A stretch of 34,256 bases of DNA from Tissierellia bacterium (lineage in GTDB: Bacteria > Bacillota > Clostridia > Tissierellales > Tissierellaceae), in the NCBI GenBank assembly GCA_012735245.1, contig JAAYHU010000012.1, positions 1-34,256 on the forward strand, written 5' to 3'. Numbering within the stretch: the first letter of the stretch is position 1; every line of letters begins with the position of its first letter. Positions 1-8,586 of the stretch are shown here, one piece after another. Made by a program: the position numbers and the translations under genes. Under the pieces are notes generated by a model, which worked only from the letters and a program-made list of their open reading frames with translations, made no database searches and was not told where the DNA came from.

Positions 1-374
1 CAGATGAGGGCAAAAGGCAGTACGAGGCTGCAGAAAGGGCCAACAGGAGAGATAATGGTGGTATTTTCACTAGGGTATATGATAACCTAATAGACGGTAT
101 GAAGGCCATCATAGATAGGGCAGGTCCTGGACAGGATTCTGATTTGTTAAGGTCTGTTAGGTCCAATATCCTCATAGATTTTGTAACCAGCAAATCCAGT
201 ATATCCGACTTAGATAGGGAAGTTTTGAATATCAATAGAAGGATAGACGACTTAAATGCCATGTTGATTAGGAAGGAAAACGCATATTATGCTAAGTTTG
301 CCAATATGGAAAAGATGCTGCAGCAAATGTATAGCCAGAGCAATTGGCTAGCACAACAATTTATGAGATACTAA
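1..374 (+). CDS. fliD: Flagellar hook-associated protein 2 (filament cap), C-terminal part
   Basis: Open frame that runs in from the window edge (first full codon at base 3), so only the last ~124 residues are present. FliD forms the pentameric cap under which flagellin subunits polymerise outside the cell. The visible end is typical of FliD: a predicted helical segment with the pattern LDREVLNINRRIDDLNAML, then RKENAYYAKFANMEKMLQQM and the terminal SQSNWLAQQF, matching the conserved 'Q..WL.QQ' ending of the family. The stop codon at 372-374 is followed at once by the fliS ribosome site and fliS, so the two are almost certainly co-transcribed. The neighbouring export chaperones and the order fliD-fliS-next chaperone support the call. 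The N-terminal domains cannot be judged. Confidence 0.93.
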   Translation, partial: DEGKRQYEAAERANRRDNGGIFTRVYDNLIDGMKAIIDRAGPGQDSDLLRSVRSNILIDFVTSKSSISDLDREVLNINRRIDDLNAMLIRKENAYYAKFANMEKMLQQMYSQSNWLAQQFMRY

Positions 375-385
375 GGAGGCAAAAA

Positions 386-775
386 ATGACTTATGAAGCA
401 TTAAACACCTATAAGCAAAATACTGTACTGACAGCAACTCCTGAAGAATTGACCCTTATGCTGTATGAAGGGGCCATAAAGTTTATGAAAATTGCTAAAT
501 ACAGCATTGAAAATAGGGATATGGAAAGAGCCCATTCTTCCTTAATTAGGGCACAGGATATAATTTTGGAATTAAATTATTCTTTAGATATGAATTATGA
601 AATATCTAAGGATTTTAGGAGCCTATATAATTTCATCCATGAGAAATTAGTAGATGCTAACATAAATAAGGACATTAAATCCATAGATGATGCCCTTGAA
701 ATAACAAATGAAATGAAGGATACATGGAAAGAAGTCATGAAGCAGATAAAATTGAAAGTTTACCAGCCTAAGTAG
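386..775 (+). CDS. fliS: Flagellin export chaperone FliS
   Basis: 129-residue, mostly helical protein that binds the C-terminus of flagellin in the cytosol and stops it polymerising before export. Family signs: the opening MTYEALNTYKQNTVLTATPEELTLMLYEGAIKFM, with the conserved Y..N.V.TA.PEEL..MLY.GA pattern, and length within the usual 120-135. The start is placed at ATG 386, eight bases after a strong AAGGAGG (373-379). The frame is open further upstream to 344, but that overlaps fliD and lacks a ribosome site. The gene lies 11 bases after fliD and 8 bases before the next chaperone gene, in one operon. Confidence 0.95.
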   Translation: MTYEALNTYKQNTVLTATPEELTLMLYEGAIKFMKIAKYSIENRDMERAHSSLIRAQDIILELNYSLDMNYEISKDFRSLYNFIHEKLVDANINKDIKSIDDALEITNEMKDTWKEVMKQIKLKVYQPK

Positions 776-783
776 GTGTTTCT

Positions 784-1254
784 ATGATAAATGAAAGTAT
801 TACTAAGATGATAACTCTTTCCATGAAGAAAAAGGAATACCTTTTAGAACTGTTGAAACTATCTAAGGAGCAAGAAGCCATAATAGATGAAGATAAGATG
901 GATGAACTGGACAATATATTAAAGGCAAAAGAAAGGCTTATGGAAAAAATCGATGAACTGGATAGGGGCTTTCTAACTATATATAACCAGATAAAAGAAG
1001 AAGAAAAGATAGACAGCTTTGACAAACTTCCTATAGAAAGGTATGAAAATGTAAAAGAGTTAAAGGATGTAGTCAATGAAATTAACAATATATTAAACAG
1101 CCTATCTATAATAGATAAGAATAATATTGCAAAGATGAAGGCCAACTTAGAAAAGACGAAAACAGACCTTAAAAATGTAAAATTAGGAAAAAGGGCATAT
1201 AAGGGATATAGCCATGGAGATGTGGGGAGTATCTTTTTAGATGAGAAAAAATAG
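784..1254 (+). CDS. Flagellar export chaperone of the FlgN/FliT type
   Basis: 156-residue protein, charged and almost wholly helical, with no membrane segment. It occupies the place of fliT (after fliS, before hpf) in the Bacillus-type gene order. The body has repeated E/K-rich heptads (residues ~15-55 and ~75-135) and a conserved-looking tail, GYSHGDVGSIFLDEKK. That tail resembles the C-terminus of Gram-positive FlgN-like proteins, which bind hook-associated proteins FlgK/FlgL; FliT proteins bind FliD and are usually shorter. I therefore call it a hook-associated/cap protein chaperone without choosing between FlgN and FliT. The ribosome site before ATG 784 is weak (TAGGTG), which fits translation coupled to fliS. 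A terminator follows at 1295. Confidence 0.75.
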   Translation: MINESITKMITLSMKKKEYLLELLKLSKEQEAIIDEDKMDELDNILKAKERLMEKIDELDRGFLTIYNQIKEEEKIDSFDKLPIERYENVKELKDVVNEINNILNSLSIIDKNNIAKMKANLEKTKTDLKNVKLGKRAYKGYSHGDVGSIFLDEKK

Positions 1255-1294
1255 GGAACAGTTTATCCCCAACTAATTTAAGAAATTACAGGAT

Positions 1295-1337
1295 AAAGAA
1301 AGGTCCTACTGAATATATTGTGACCTTTCTTTTTTAT
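1295..1337 (+). terminator. Rho-independent terminator of the flagellar operon
   Basis: An 11-bp perfect stem, AAAGAAAGGTC (1295-1305) with GACCTTTCTTT (1322-1332), a 16-base loop, and a T-run to 1336. It lies 40 bases after the FlgN/FliT-like stop codon and separates the flagellar genes from the hpf region. Confidence 0.75.
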
Positions 1338-1345
1338 CTACTAAA

Positions 1346-1472
1346 TTATCCACAGAAAAATTCCCTAAAACATAAATTATTTACAGTTTTATTAAATTTA
1401 TTCACATTATCCACAAAACTATCAACAGGTGTTCCCCACAAAATATATACAGGAATTAACAATTTGTCCACA
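1346..1472 (+). promoter_or_regulatory. Cluster of DnaA-box-like 9-mers (not an origin)
   Basis: Within 127 bases there are two perfect TTATCCACA boxes (1346-1354, 1407-1415), one TTATTCACA (1398-1406, directly abutting the second perfect box), TTATTTACA (1377-1385, one change), TTGTCCACA (1464-1472, one change) and a weaker TTCCCCACA (1432-1440). All are in the same orientation and the surrounding DNA is very AT-rich. DnaA, the replication initiator, binds TTATNCACA. No dnaA, dnaN or other origin-linked gene is near, so this looks like a DnaA-binding or titration site, or DnaA control of hpf, rather than oriC. The 341-base gap 1255-1595 holds this cluster, the terminator before it and the hpf promoter region after it. 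Confidence 0.6.
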
Positions 1473-1516
1473 AGATAAATTTAATTAATGGCTTAATGAT
1501 AAAAATATTTGCATAA

Positions 1517-1546
1517 TTGTTATTAAATTTGGTTTTAGGGTAATAT
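1517..1546 (+). promoter_or_regulatory. Possible sigma-A promoter of hpf
   Basis: TTGTTA (1517-1522), an 18-base spacer, and TAATAT (1541-1546). A short hairpin, ATAAACC-tgc-GGTTTAT (1561-1577), lies between it and the ribosome site of hpf. Spacing is slightly long and the hexamers are imperfect. A stress-sigma promoter cannot be excluded. Confidence 0.35.
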
Positions 1547-1595
1547 ATATTACAAACAGTATAAACCTGCGGTTTATATGAAAGGAGTTGGGTTT

Positions 1596-2129
1596 ATGAA
1601 ATTAAGTTTTACTGGGAAGAATATGGAAATAACAGACGCACTCCGAGATGTAACAAGGAAAAAGCTAGGAAAATTAGATAAGTACTTTCAAAAGGACATT
1701 GAGGGAAATGTTACCTTTAGCTCTGAAAAAAATAGAAAAATAATAGAGGTAACCATAAACCTACCAGGCACTATTATTAGGGCAGAAGAATCCACAGACG
1801 ATATGTACGCATCAATTGACAAGGCTGTAGATGTTTTAGAAAGGCAAATAAGGAAGTACAAGACCAAGCTTCAAAAGAGATACCAAAACAATGAAACCAT
1901 TAGGTTTGAAAACGTTATGCCGCTACCAAAGGAAGACGATTATGAAAAGCCAAAACTAGTTAAGATAAAGAGATTTGGATTGAAGCCCATGTCATCTGAA
2001 GAGGCAATTTTACAGATGGAATTACTTAGGCACAATTTCTTCGTATTTTTAGATGCAGAAACTGAAGGAATACATGTTGTCTATAAAAGGAAAGATGGAA
2101 ATTATGGATTGATAGAGCCAGAGCTTTAA
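1596..2129 (+). CDS. hpf: Long-form ribosome hibernation promoting factor
   Basis: 177 residues. An N-terminal S30AE/YfiA-type domain (residues ~1-100, beginning MKLSFTGKNMEITDALRDV, which matches the family pattern 'GKN.E.T.AL...V..KL.KL.KYF') is followed by a linker and a C-terminal dimerisation domain (~120-177, with RFGLKPMSSEEAILQMELL and FVFLDAETEGIHVVYKRKDGNYGLI). Long HPF binds the 30S decoding region and pairs two 70S ribosomes into inactive 100S dimers during starvation. ATG 1596 is chosen because AAAGGAG (1581-1587) lies eight bases upstream; an upstream in-frame ATG at 1578 would include the ribosome site itself. Its own promoter region and its terminator at 2143 make it a single-gene unit. 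The order hpf-secA-prfB is the usual Firmicute arrangement. Confidence 0.95.
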   Translation: MKLSFTGKNMEITDALRDVTRKKLGKLDKYFQKDIEGNVTFSSEKNRKIIEVTINLPGTIIRAEESTDDMYASIDKAVDVLERQIRKYKTKLQKRYQNNETIRFENVMPLPKEDDYEKPKLVKIKRFGLKPMSSEEAILQMELLRHNFFVFLDAETEGIHVVYKRKDGNYGLIEPEL

Positions 2130-2142
2130 TATAGAGTGTTAT

Positions 2143-2170
2143 AACAGGGCATTTACTGCCCTGTTTTTTA
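2143..2170 (+). terminator. Rho-independent terminator after hpf
   Basis: A 9-bp stem, AACAGGGCA (2143-2151) with TGCCCTGTT (2157-2165), a 5-base loop, then TTTTTTA. GC-rich stem with a clear T-run, 13 bases after the hpf stop. Confidence 0.9.
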
Positions 2171-2172
2171 TG

Positions 2173-2224
2173 TTGAAAGAAAGTTTAATAAATGTTAAAA
2201 TTAAATGATAACGATAATGATAAT
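2173..2224 (+). promoter_or_regulatory. secA promoter with three tandem GATAA(C/T) hexamers at the start site
   Basis: TTGAAA (2173-2178), 17 bases, TAAAAT (2196-2201). Immediately downstream, where transcription should begin, are GATAAC, GATAAT, GATAAT in direct tandem (2207-2224). GATAAT triplets are the classic unit of Fur-family operators, but a simple AT-rich repeat is also possible. Confidence 0.55.
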
Positions 2225-2247
2225 GAGGTTGAAAGGTGGTTAATTAA

Positions 2248-4974
2248 TTGAGTTTACTAAAAAAGATTTTTGGTTCCTACAGCGATAGGGAACTAAAGAA
2301 GATAAAACCTCTTGTAGATAAAATAGAATCTCTAGATGAAAGCATGCAAAGATTAACAGATGATGAGCTTAGGAATAAGACCTTAGAATTTAGAAATAGA
2401 TTAAAGCAGGGTGAAACCTTAGATGATTTACTGCCAGAGGCCTTTGCAGTAGTTAGGGAAGCATCAGCAAGGGTCTTAGGTATGAAACATTTTAGGGTTC
2501 AATTATTTGGCGGAATTATACTACACCAAGGTAGGATTGCTGAGATGAAAACCGGTGAAGGAAAGACCTTGGTAGCAACCCTTCCTGCCTATTTAAATGC
2601 CTTAGCAGCTAAGGGGGTCCATATAGTTACTGTAAATGATTACTTAGCTAAAAGGGATAAGGAATGGATGGGTAAAATCTATGAATTCTTAGGCCTATCA
2701 GTAGGCTGTATCGTCCATGGCCTTACAAACGAAGAAAGAAGGGCTGCCTATAATTGTGACATAACCTATGGTACCAACAATGAATTTGGCTTCGATTATT
2801 TAAGAGACAATATGGTAATTTACAAGGAAGAAATGGTTCAAAGAGGCCTCCACTATGCCATAATAGACGAGGTTGACAGTATATTAATAGATGAAGCAAG
2901 GACTCCACTTATAATTTCTGGTACTGGGGATAAGTCTACTAGGTTATACGAATTGGCAGACAATTTTGTTCAGACCTTGACCTATAGGATAGTTGACCCA
3001 AATGAAGACAAGGCTGATCCCTTTAATAGGGAAATTAAGGAAGAAACTGTAGATTTCTTAGTCGATGAAAAGGCTAAGACCTGTTCTATTACTGAAAAGG
3101 GTACTGCCAAGGCTGAGGCCTTCTTTGGTATAGAAAACCTATCTGATATAGAAAATATGGAAATCGCTCACCATATTAATATTGCCATGAAGGCAAGGAC
3201 CTTGATGAAAAGGGATATAGACTATGTAGTTAAGGATGGAGAAGTCATTATAGTAGATGAGTTTACTGGAAGGCTTATGTATGGTAGAAGATATAGCGAC
3301 GGACTCCACCAGGCCATAGAAGCTAAGGAAAAGCTAAATATCAGGTCTGAGTCTAAGACCTTGGCCACTATTACCTTCCAAAACTATTTTAGGATGTATA
3401 CAAAACTTGCAGGTATGACTGGTACTGCCAAGACTGAAGAGGCAGAGTTTAGGGAAATCTATGGCATGGATGTTGTGGAGATACCCACAAACAAGCCTGT
3501 AATTAGAAAAGACTATCCAGATGTTATCTATAAAACAGAAGATGCTAAGTTTAGGGCCGTAGTTAGGGAGATTAAGGAAAGGCATAGTACTGGCCAGCCT
3601 ATACTGGTAGGTACTATTTCCATTGAGAAATCTGAAAAACTTTCAAAGATGCTGAAAAAAGAAGGCATACCCCATGAAGTCCTAAATGCCAAATACCATG
3701 AAAGGGAAGCTGAAATAGTAGCCCAGGCCGGTAGGTTTGGTGCTGTTACTATTGCTACCAATATGGCAGGTAGGGGTACAGATATAGTCTTAGGGGGAAA
3801 TCCAGAGTTCTTGGCAAAACAGGAGATGAAAAAAAGAGGCTATCCCGATGAAATCTTGGCCTTAGTAGATAGTTTTGCAGATATTAAGGATGAGGAAGTC
3901 CTAGAAGCTAGAAAGGTATATAGGGAACTCTATGAAGAATTTAAGCTTCAAACAGATGAGGAAGGCAAAAAAGTAATTGAAGTTGGCGGCCTTCATATTA
4001 TAGGGACGGAAAGACATGAATCTAGACGTATAGATAATCAGCTTAGGGGTCGTGCTGGTAGGCAGGGAGACCCTGGTTCATCTAGGTTTTATATATCCCT
4101 AGAAGATGATTTGATGAGACTCTTTGGTGGAGAAAGGATAGCCAGTTTAATTGACACCTTAAAGATGCCAGAAGATGAACCTCTTGAGCATAATATGCTG
4201 ACTAAGTCCATAGAAAATGCCCAAAAGAAAGTAGAAGGCAACAACTTCAGCATTAGAAAGCATGTACTAAAATATGACGATGTAATGAACAAGCAGAGAG
4301 AAGTAATCTATGGAGAGAGAAGGAGGGTATTGGAAGGAGAAGACCTCCGTTCCCATATCCAGAACCAGATTAGAAACCTAGTAGAAAAAGCAGTAAATGC
4401 TTATACAGGCCTAAGTAAAAGTCAGGAAGAATGGGATTTGGCCGGCCTAGAAAAATACATCACCGATCTTTTCAATATAGATAGATTTTTACCTAACTTA
4501 GATATAGAAAATCATACTAGTGAAAGCCTAATAGAAAAGATAATGGAAATGGCAGAGGAGAGGTATAAGCTTAAGGAAGCTGAATTCGGCGAAGAAAGGT
4601 TTAGGGAAGTAGAAAGGGTAGTCCTACTTCAGGTGGTAGATACCAAGTGGATGGACCATATAGATGCTATGGATCAGCTGAGACAGGGAATTGGGCTTAG
4701 GGCCTATGGTCAAGAGGACCCTGTTATGGCATATCAAAATGAAGGATTCGATATGTTTAATGAAATGATCCATAACATTTGGGAAGATACGGTTAAATTC
4801 TTATACAGGGTAGTTAATCCAGAAAAGATAAAGAGAAGAAAAGTAGCAGAACCTACCATAACAAGTGGTGAAGAAGTAAATAAGCCAATTGTAAAGAAGG
4901 GAAGAAAAGTAGGCAGAAATGAGCCTTGCCCTTGCGGCAGCGGTAAGAAGTATAAGAAATGTTGCGGACAATAG
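2248..4974 (+). CDS. secA: Preprotein translocase ATPase SecA
   Basis: 908-residue motor that drives unfolded secretory proteins through SecYEG. The sequence shows Walker A (MKTGEGKT, residues 100-107), Walker B/DEAD region ([16 protein letters not shown], ~205-220), helicase motifs in the second nucleotide-binding fold ([25 protein letters not shown]), and a C-terminal zinc-binding tail [13 protein letters not shown] with Cys894, 896, 905 and 906, which binds SecB in other bacteria and contacts phospholipid or ribosome. Length is normal for the long Firmicute form. The start is TTG 2248, eight bases after AAAGGTGG (2232-2239); no ATG gives the conserved N-terminus. It has its own promoter. 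A repeat-rich 95-base gap separates it from prfB. Confidence 0.98.
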   Translation: MSLLKKIFGSYSDRELKKIKPLVDKIESLDESMQRLTDDELRNKTLEFRNRLKQGETLDDLLPEAFAVVREASARVLGMKHFRVQLFGGIILHQGRIAEMKTGEGKTLVATLPAYLNALAAKGVHIVTVNDYLAKRDKEWMGKIYEFLGLSVGCIVHGLTNEERRAAYNCDITYGTNNEFGFDYLRDNMVIYKEEMVQRGLHYAIIDEVDSILIDEARTPLIISGTGDKSTRLYELADNFVQTLTYRIVDPNEDKADPFNREIKEETVDFLVDEKAKTCSITEKGTAKAEAFFGIENLSDIENMEIAHHINIAMKARTLMKRDIDYVVKDGEVIIVDEFTGRLMYGRRYSDGLHQAIEAKEKLNIRSESKTLATITFQNYFRMYTKLAGMTGTAKTEEAEFREIYGMDVVEIPTNKPVIRKDYPDVIYKTEDAKFRAVVREIKERHSTGQPILVGTISIEKSEKLSKMLKKEGIPHEVLNAKYHEREAEIVAQAGRFGAVTIATNMAGRGTDIVLGGNPEFLAKQEMKKRGYPDEILALVDSFADIKDEEVLEARKVYRELYEEFKLQTDEEGKKVIEVGGLHIIGTERHESRRIDNQLRGRAGRQGDPGSSRFYISLEDDLMRLFGGERIASLIDTLKMPEDEPLEHNMLTKSIENAQKKVEGNNFSIRKHVLKYDDVMNKQREVIYGERRRVLEGEDLRSHIQNQIRNLVEKAVNAYTGLSKSQEEWDLAGLEKYITDLFNIDRFLPNLDIENHTSESLIEKIMEMAEERYKLKEAEFGEERFREVERVVLLQVVDTKWMDHIDAMDQLRQGIGLRAYGQEDPVMAYQNEGFDMFNEMIHNIWEDTVKFLYRVVNPEKIKRRKVAEPTITSGEEVNKPIVKKGRKVGRNEPCPCGSGKKYKKCCGQ

Positions 4975-4980
4975 AATAAA

Positions 4981-5050
4981 TTGATAATTGACAGTTGACA
5001 ATTGACAATTACTTCAAGTTAAGCAATAATGACATTGTCAATTGTCCATT
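4981..5050 (+). repeat. Small palindromic repeat of TTGACAATTG-type units
   Basis: Arms GACAATTGACAAT (4997-5009) and ATTGTCAATTGTC (5034-5046) form a perfect 13-bp inverted repeat around a 24-base centre; further partial copies of the unit lie on its left edge. The same unit makes up the ends of the longer element at 9748-9925. No T-run follows, so it is not an obvious terminator. It also contains TTGACA (5002-5007), N17, AATAAT (5025-5030), a possible promoter for prfB. Confidence 0.5.
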
Positions 5051-5069
5051 GATAAAATGGGGTGGTATA

Positions 5070-6180
5070 TTGCAAGATATCTATTTAAACAAGGAAAAAC
5101 TAAATGAAATTAAGGAGACTGTAAAAGAACTAGGTGTTTCTCTTTGACATAGAAAGGCTGCGGGTTAAGCTAAGGGAACTGGAGGAACAATCCTATGAGG
5201 AAGAGTTTTGGCAAGATATTTCTAAGGCCCAAAAGATCATGCAGGAGATTAAATCTATAAAGGGACAAATTGAGGAATATGAGGATTTAATTTCTGGCAT
5301 AGAGGACTTGGAGATTTTAATAGACCTAGTCCTTGAAGAAGAAGAAGACTATGAAACTTACAGGGAGATAGAAAAGGGAATAAGGGACTTGTCAAAGAGG
5401 GCAGATGAATTTAAGCTTAATACCCTATTATGTGGTGAATATGACAAAAATAATGCTATCTTATCTATACATTCTGGAGCTGGTGGCTTAGAGGCCCAAG
5501 ACTGGGCAGAGATGCTATTAAGGCTGTATAGAAGATGGGCAGAAAGCAAGGGATTCCAAGTTGAAACCCTGGACATTCTACCAGATACTGAGGGAGGGAT
5601 AAAATCAGTTACCCTCTTAATAAAGGGATATAACGCCTATGGTTATTTAAAGTCTGAAAAGGGGGTCCATAGGCTTGTTAGGATATCTCCCTTCGATACT
5701 GCTGGTAAAAGGCATACTTCCTTTGCCAGTGTAGACGTATATCCTGAATTAGATGATGAAATCAATGTAGAAATAAATCCTTCTGATTTAAAAATTGATA
5801 CCTTTAGGGCTGGAGGAGCTGGGGGCCAACATGTAAATACTACAGACTCTGCTGTGAGAATAACCCATATACCTACAGGAATTGTAGTCCAATGCCAAAA
5901 TGAAAGGTCTCAAGCTAGCAACAAAAATACCGCCATGAAAATGCTGAAGGCTAAGCTAATTCAACTGAAGGAAGAAGAACAAAAAGAAAAAATTGAAGAT
6001 TTACAAGGTAGTTACAATCAAATTGCATGGGGGTCACAAATAAGGTCCTATGTATTCCATCCCTATAATATGGTCAAAGACCATAGGACCAATGTTGAAG
6101 TAGGAGATGTGCATAGGGTAATGGACGGAGATATAGATATTTTCATAAATGAATACTTAAAACAAAAAGCCCTTTCATAG
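5070..6180 (+). CDS. prfB: Peptide chain release factor 2, made by programmed +1 frameshift
   Basis: RF2 reads UAA and UGA and triggers peptide release. It is encoded in two frames: 5070-5144 (25 codons, TTG start) ends in CTT followed by in-frame TGA (5145-5147); skipping T5145 continues with GAC 5146 to the stop at 6180. The joined protein is 369 residues, normal for RF2. The stop-recognition tripeptide SPF falls at ~206-208 and the catalytic GGQ loop (RAGGAGGQHVNTTDSAV) at ~251-253, both where E. coli RF2 has them. The TTG start lies after GGGGTGG (5059-5065); the resulting N-terminus, MQDIYLNKEKLNEIKETVKE, looks normal. A gene caller would begin it falsely inside the second frame. The last codons form part of its terminator. 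Confidence 0.96.
5132..5148 (+). promoter_or_regulatory. prfB autoregulatory +1 frameshift site
   Basis: The slippery CTT-TGA-C core (5142-5148) is preceded by a Shine-Dalgarno-like AGGTG (5132-5136) five bases upstream. When RF2 is scarce the ribosome pauses at UGA, slips CUU to UUU and continues into the main frame. The SD element is weaker and slightly further away than the E. coli AGGGGG. Confidence 0.93.
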
Positions 6181-6190
6181 GGCTTTTTTA
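6164..6190 (+). terminator. Terminator overlapping the prfB stop codon
   Basis: Stem AAAAAGCCCT (6164-6173) with AGGGCTTTTT (6179-6188), loop TTCAT, then T-run. The prfB stop TAG (6178-6180) sits in the loop/3' arm, so the hairpin is partly coding sequence. Confidence 0.88.
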
Positions 6191-6221
6191 GTGAATAGTT
6201 AATAAGGAGAGGGAGTATAAA

Positions 6222-8318
6222 ATGGATATTTTAAAAGTCTTAGCTGCTGAGTTTAATTTAAAGCCCTATCAAGTAAAGAATACGGTGGAATTACTTGATG
6301 AAGGCAATACTATACCTTTTATAGCCAGGTATAGGAAGGAGCAGACTGGGGAGCTGCAGGATTTTGTAATTAGGGAATTGTCCAATAGGCTCAATTATTT
6401 AAGAAACCTTGAGGCAAGGAAGGAAGAAGTCATAAGGTTAATCGATGAACAAGGAAAGCTTACAGAGGAATTGAGAGAGGAAATCCTAGCTTCAGAAACC
6501 CTTCAGAGAGTAGAGGACCTATATAGGCCCTACAGGCCAAAGAGGAGGACCAGGGCTACCGTAGCAAAGGAAAAGGGCTTAGAGCCCCTTGCAGAAATTA
6601 TATTTAACCAAAGTCTAGATGGGGAAGAGTTTGAAAGTGCAGTATTAAGCTTCGTAGATGAAGAAAAGGGAGTAAATAATGAAGAAGAGGCATTGGAAGG
6701 TGCCATGGACATAATTGCAGAAATGGTCTCAGATGATGCAGATAACAGGGAGATATTAAAGAAGATTTTATATGATAAGGGTATGGTAGTAGTGGAAGCA
6801 GTAGATAAAGAGGAAAAATCGGTTTATGAAATGTATTATGATTATAAGGAGCCGGTAAAAACCATTGCCAACCACCGGGTCTTGGCCATCAACAGGGGAG
6901 AGAAGGAAAAGAAACTTAGGGTTTCCATAAGTATAGACACTGATTTAGTAGAATTATTAATCCATAAAACAGTTAAAGACAAGGATAAAGATACTTCAAT
7001 ATACATAGAAAGGGCCATAGAAGATGGGTTTAAAAGGCTTCTATTCCCATCTTTGGAAAGGGAAATTAGAAATAGCTTAACAGAAAGGGCAGAGGAAGAA
7101 GCCATCAAGGTCTTTGCTCTAAATCTAAAGCCTTTACTTATGCAGCCCCCTATTAAGGGTAAAACTGTAATGGGGATAGACCCAGGATATAGAACAGGCT
7201 GCAAGGTAGCAGTCATAGACGAAACGGGAAAGCTTTTAGACTATACAACTGTATATCCTACTGAGCCTCAAAACCAAATAGAGGAAACTAAGGCAGAGTT
7301 AAAGGGATTAATAGAAAGGCACTCAGTAGATATAATAGCCATTGGAAATGGTACAGCCTCTAGGGAAACGGAATTGGTAGTAGCTGAAATGATTAAGGAA
7401 TTAAATAGGGAGGTATCCTATATAATAGTCAGCGAGGCAGGAGCATCTATATATTCAGCTTCGGAAGTGGGTATGGAAGAATTTCCAGACTTAGATGTAT
7501 CCATAAGGGGGGCCATATCCATTGGCAGGAGGCTGCAGGACCCACTGGCAGAGCTGGTAAAAATTGACCCAAAACATATTGGAGTTGGCCAGTACCAGCA
7601 CGACTTAAATCAGGGGAAATTAGATGAAGCCCTAAGGGGAGTAGTGGAGGACTGTGTAAATACGGTAGGAGTAGATTTAAATACTGCCAGCCCATCATTA
7701 CTTAAATACGTATCAGGAATATCTACCAGGGTTGCCAATAGTTTAGTTAAATATAGGGAAGAAAATGGAAAGTTTACCAACAGGAAAGACCTTCTCAAGG
7801 TAAAGGGCTTGGGGGAAAAGACCTTTATCCAATGTGCTGGATTCTTGCGTATTCCTGATGGAGATAATCCCCTAGATAATACTGCAGTTCATCCAGAGTC
7901 TTATGAGGTGGCAGAGAAGCTTTTAGAAATAGATTATACAAAGGAAGATTTAAAGACAATTTCAGAAAAATTAGGTGTGGGCCTGCCTACCCTACAGGAT
8001 ATAATCAAGGAGCTGGAAAAGCCAGGTAGGGACCCTAGGGATGAATTGCCAAAGCCTATACTCAGGCAAGATGTACTTAAGATGGAGGACTTGAAAAAGG
8101 ACATGGTACTAAAGGGTACAGTCAGAAATGTAGTTGACTTCGGTGCCTTTGTAGATATTGGGGTTAAAACAGATGGCTTAGTCCATATTTCCCAGCTTTC
8201 CAATAAATATATAAAGCATCCTAAGGAAGTGGTACAGGTAGGAGATATAGTAGAAGTAAGGGTATTGGATATAGATATGGAAAGAGGAAGGATTTCCCTA
8301 TCTATGAAAGAAGTTTAA
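6222..8318 (+). CDS. tex: S1-domain RNA-binding protein Tex
   Basis: 698-residue cytosolic nucleic-acid-binding protein linked in other bacteria to transcription and RNA turnover. Domains in order: N-terminal helical/HTH Tex domain (~1-190, with TIPFIARYRKEQTGELQD); a central region; an RNase H-like YqgF fold (~320-450, starting VMGIDPGYRTGCKVAVIDETG); helix-hairpin-helix repeats (~480-560, VGVDLNTASPSLLKYVSGI and LLKVKGLGEKTFIQCAGFLRI); and a C-terminal S1 fold (~628-698, GTVRNVVDFGAFVDIGVK). Length is slightly below the usual 720-780. ATG 6222 follows AAGGAGAGGGAG. It lies only 31 bases after the prfB terminator with no clear promoter of its own, so read-through from prfB is likely. Confidence 0.95.
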   Translation: MDILKVLAAEFNLKPYQVKNTVELLDEGNTIPFIARYRKEQTGELQDFVIRELSNRLNYLRNLEARKEEVIRLIDEQGKLTEELREEILASETLQRVEDLYRPYRPKRRTRATVAKEKGLEPLAEIIFNQSLDGEEFESAVLSFVDEEKGVNNEEEALEGAMDIIAEMVSDDADNREILKKILYDKGMVVVEAVDKEEKSVYEMYYDYKEPVKTIANHRVLAINRGEKEKKLRVSISIDTDLVELLIHKTVKDKDKDTSIYIERAIEDGFKRLLFPSLEREIRNSLTERAEEEAIKVFALNLKPLLMQPPIKGKTVMGIDPGYRTGCKVAVIDETGKLLDYTTVYPTEPQNQIEETKAELKGLIERHSVDIIAIGNGTASRETELVVAEMIKELNREVSYIIVSEAGASIYSASEVGMEEFPDLDVSIRGAISIGRRLQDPLAELVKIDPKHIGVGQYQHDLNQGKLDEALRGVVEDCVNTVGVDLNTASPSLLKYVSGISTRVANSLVKYREENGKFTNRKDLLKVKGLGEKTFIQCAGFLRIPDGDNPLDNTAVHPESYEVAEKLLEIDYTKEDLKTISEKLGVGLPTLQDIIKELEKPGRDPRDELPKPILRQDVLKMEDLKKDMVLKGTVRNVVDFGAFVDIGVKTDGLVHISQLSNKYIKHPKEVVQVGDIVEVRVLDIDMERGRISLSMKEV

Positions 8319-8457
8319 TAATTGTTAGTTACTTAAATATTTGTTACATTATAGAAAAAAATTTAACCCAACTTTCCGTTTCAAATTTGAAGAAGTATAA
8401 CCACACATAGTGGAGTCTTGTTTAAAACTTTTACTTTTATCTAGTAGACACAAAAAC

Positions 8458-8520
8458 AATAGCCATCCTAAGTGGCATAGTATAAGATTTACTTTATACT
8501 ATTCACTAATAAAAGCTATT
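8458..8520 (+). repeat. AT-rich nested inverted repeat
   Basis: Nested arms: AATAGC (8458-8463) with GCTATT (8515-8520), AGTG (8471-8474) with CACT (8504-8507), and ATAGTATAA (8477-8485) with TTATACTAT (8494-8502). It could be a weak terminator for tex, an operator or a decayed repeat. The rest of the 268-base gap shows only the promoter at 8519. Confidence 0.4.
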
Positions 8521-8547
8521 AACTTTTCCCTGATTTTTGATTATAAT
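8519..8547 (+). promoter_or_regulatory. Promoter of the amidohydrolase gene
   Basis: TTAACT (8519-8524), 17 bases, perfect TATAAT (8542-8547), 40 bases before the start codon. The -35 matches consensus at four of six bases. Confidence 0.55.
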
Positions 8548-8586
8548 ATTATTTAGAGTTACGAAATAAAAAAAGGGGGACTTTGT

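Noticed and set aside
1346-1472. Possible chromosome origin
   Set aside because: DnaA boxes are present, but dnaA, dnaN, rpmH and other origin-linked genes are absent, as is a clear unwinding-region layout. A non-origin DnaA cluster is the better reading.
4981-5050. CRISPR array from repeated TTGACAATTG units
   Set aside because: Repeats are short, irregular, palindromic and without unique spacers of constant length; no cas genes are in the window.
8319-8586. Riboswitch or small RNA before the amidohydrolase
   Set aside because: Only an AT-rich nested inverted repeat and a promoter are visible; none of the conserved riboswitch cores I know is present, and the repeat lies upstream of the likely transcription start.
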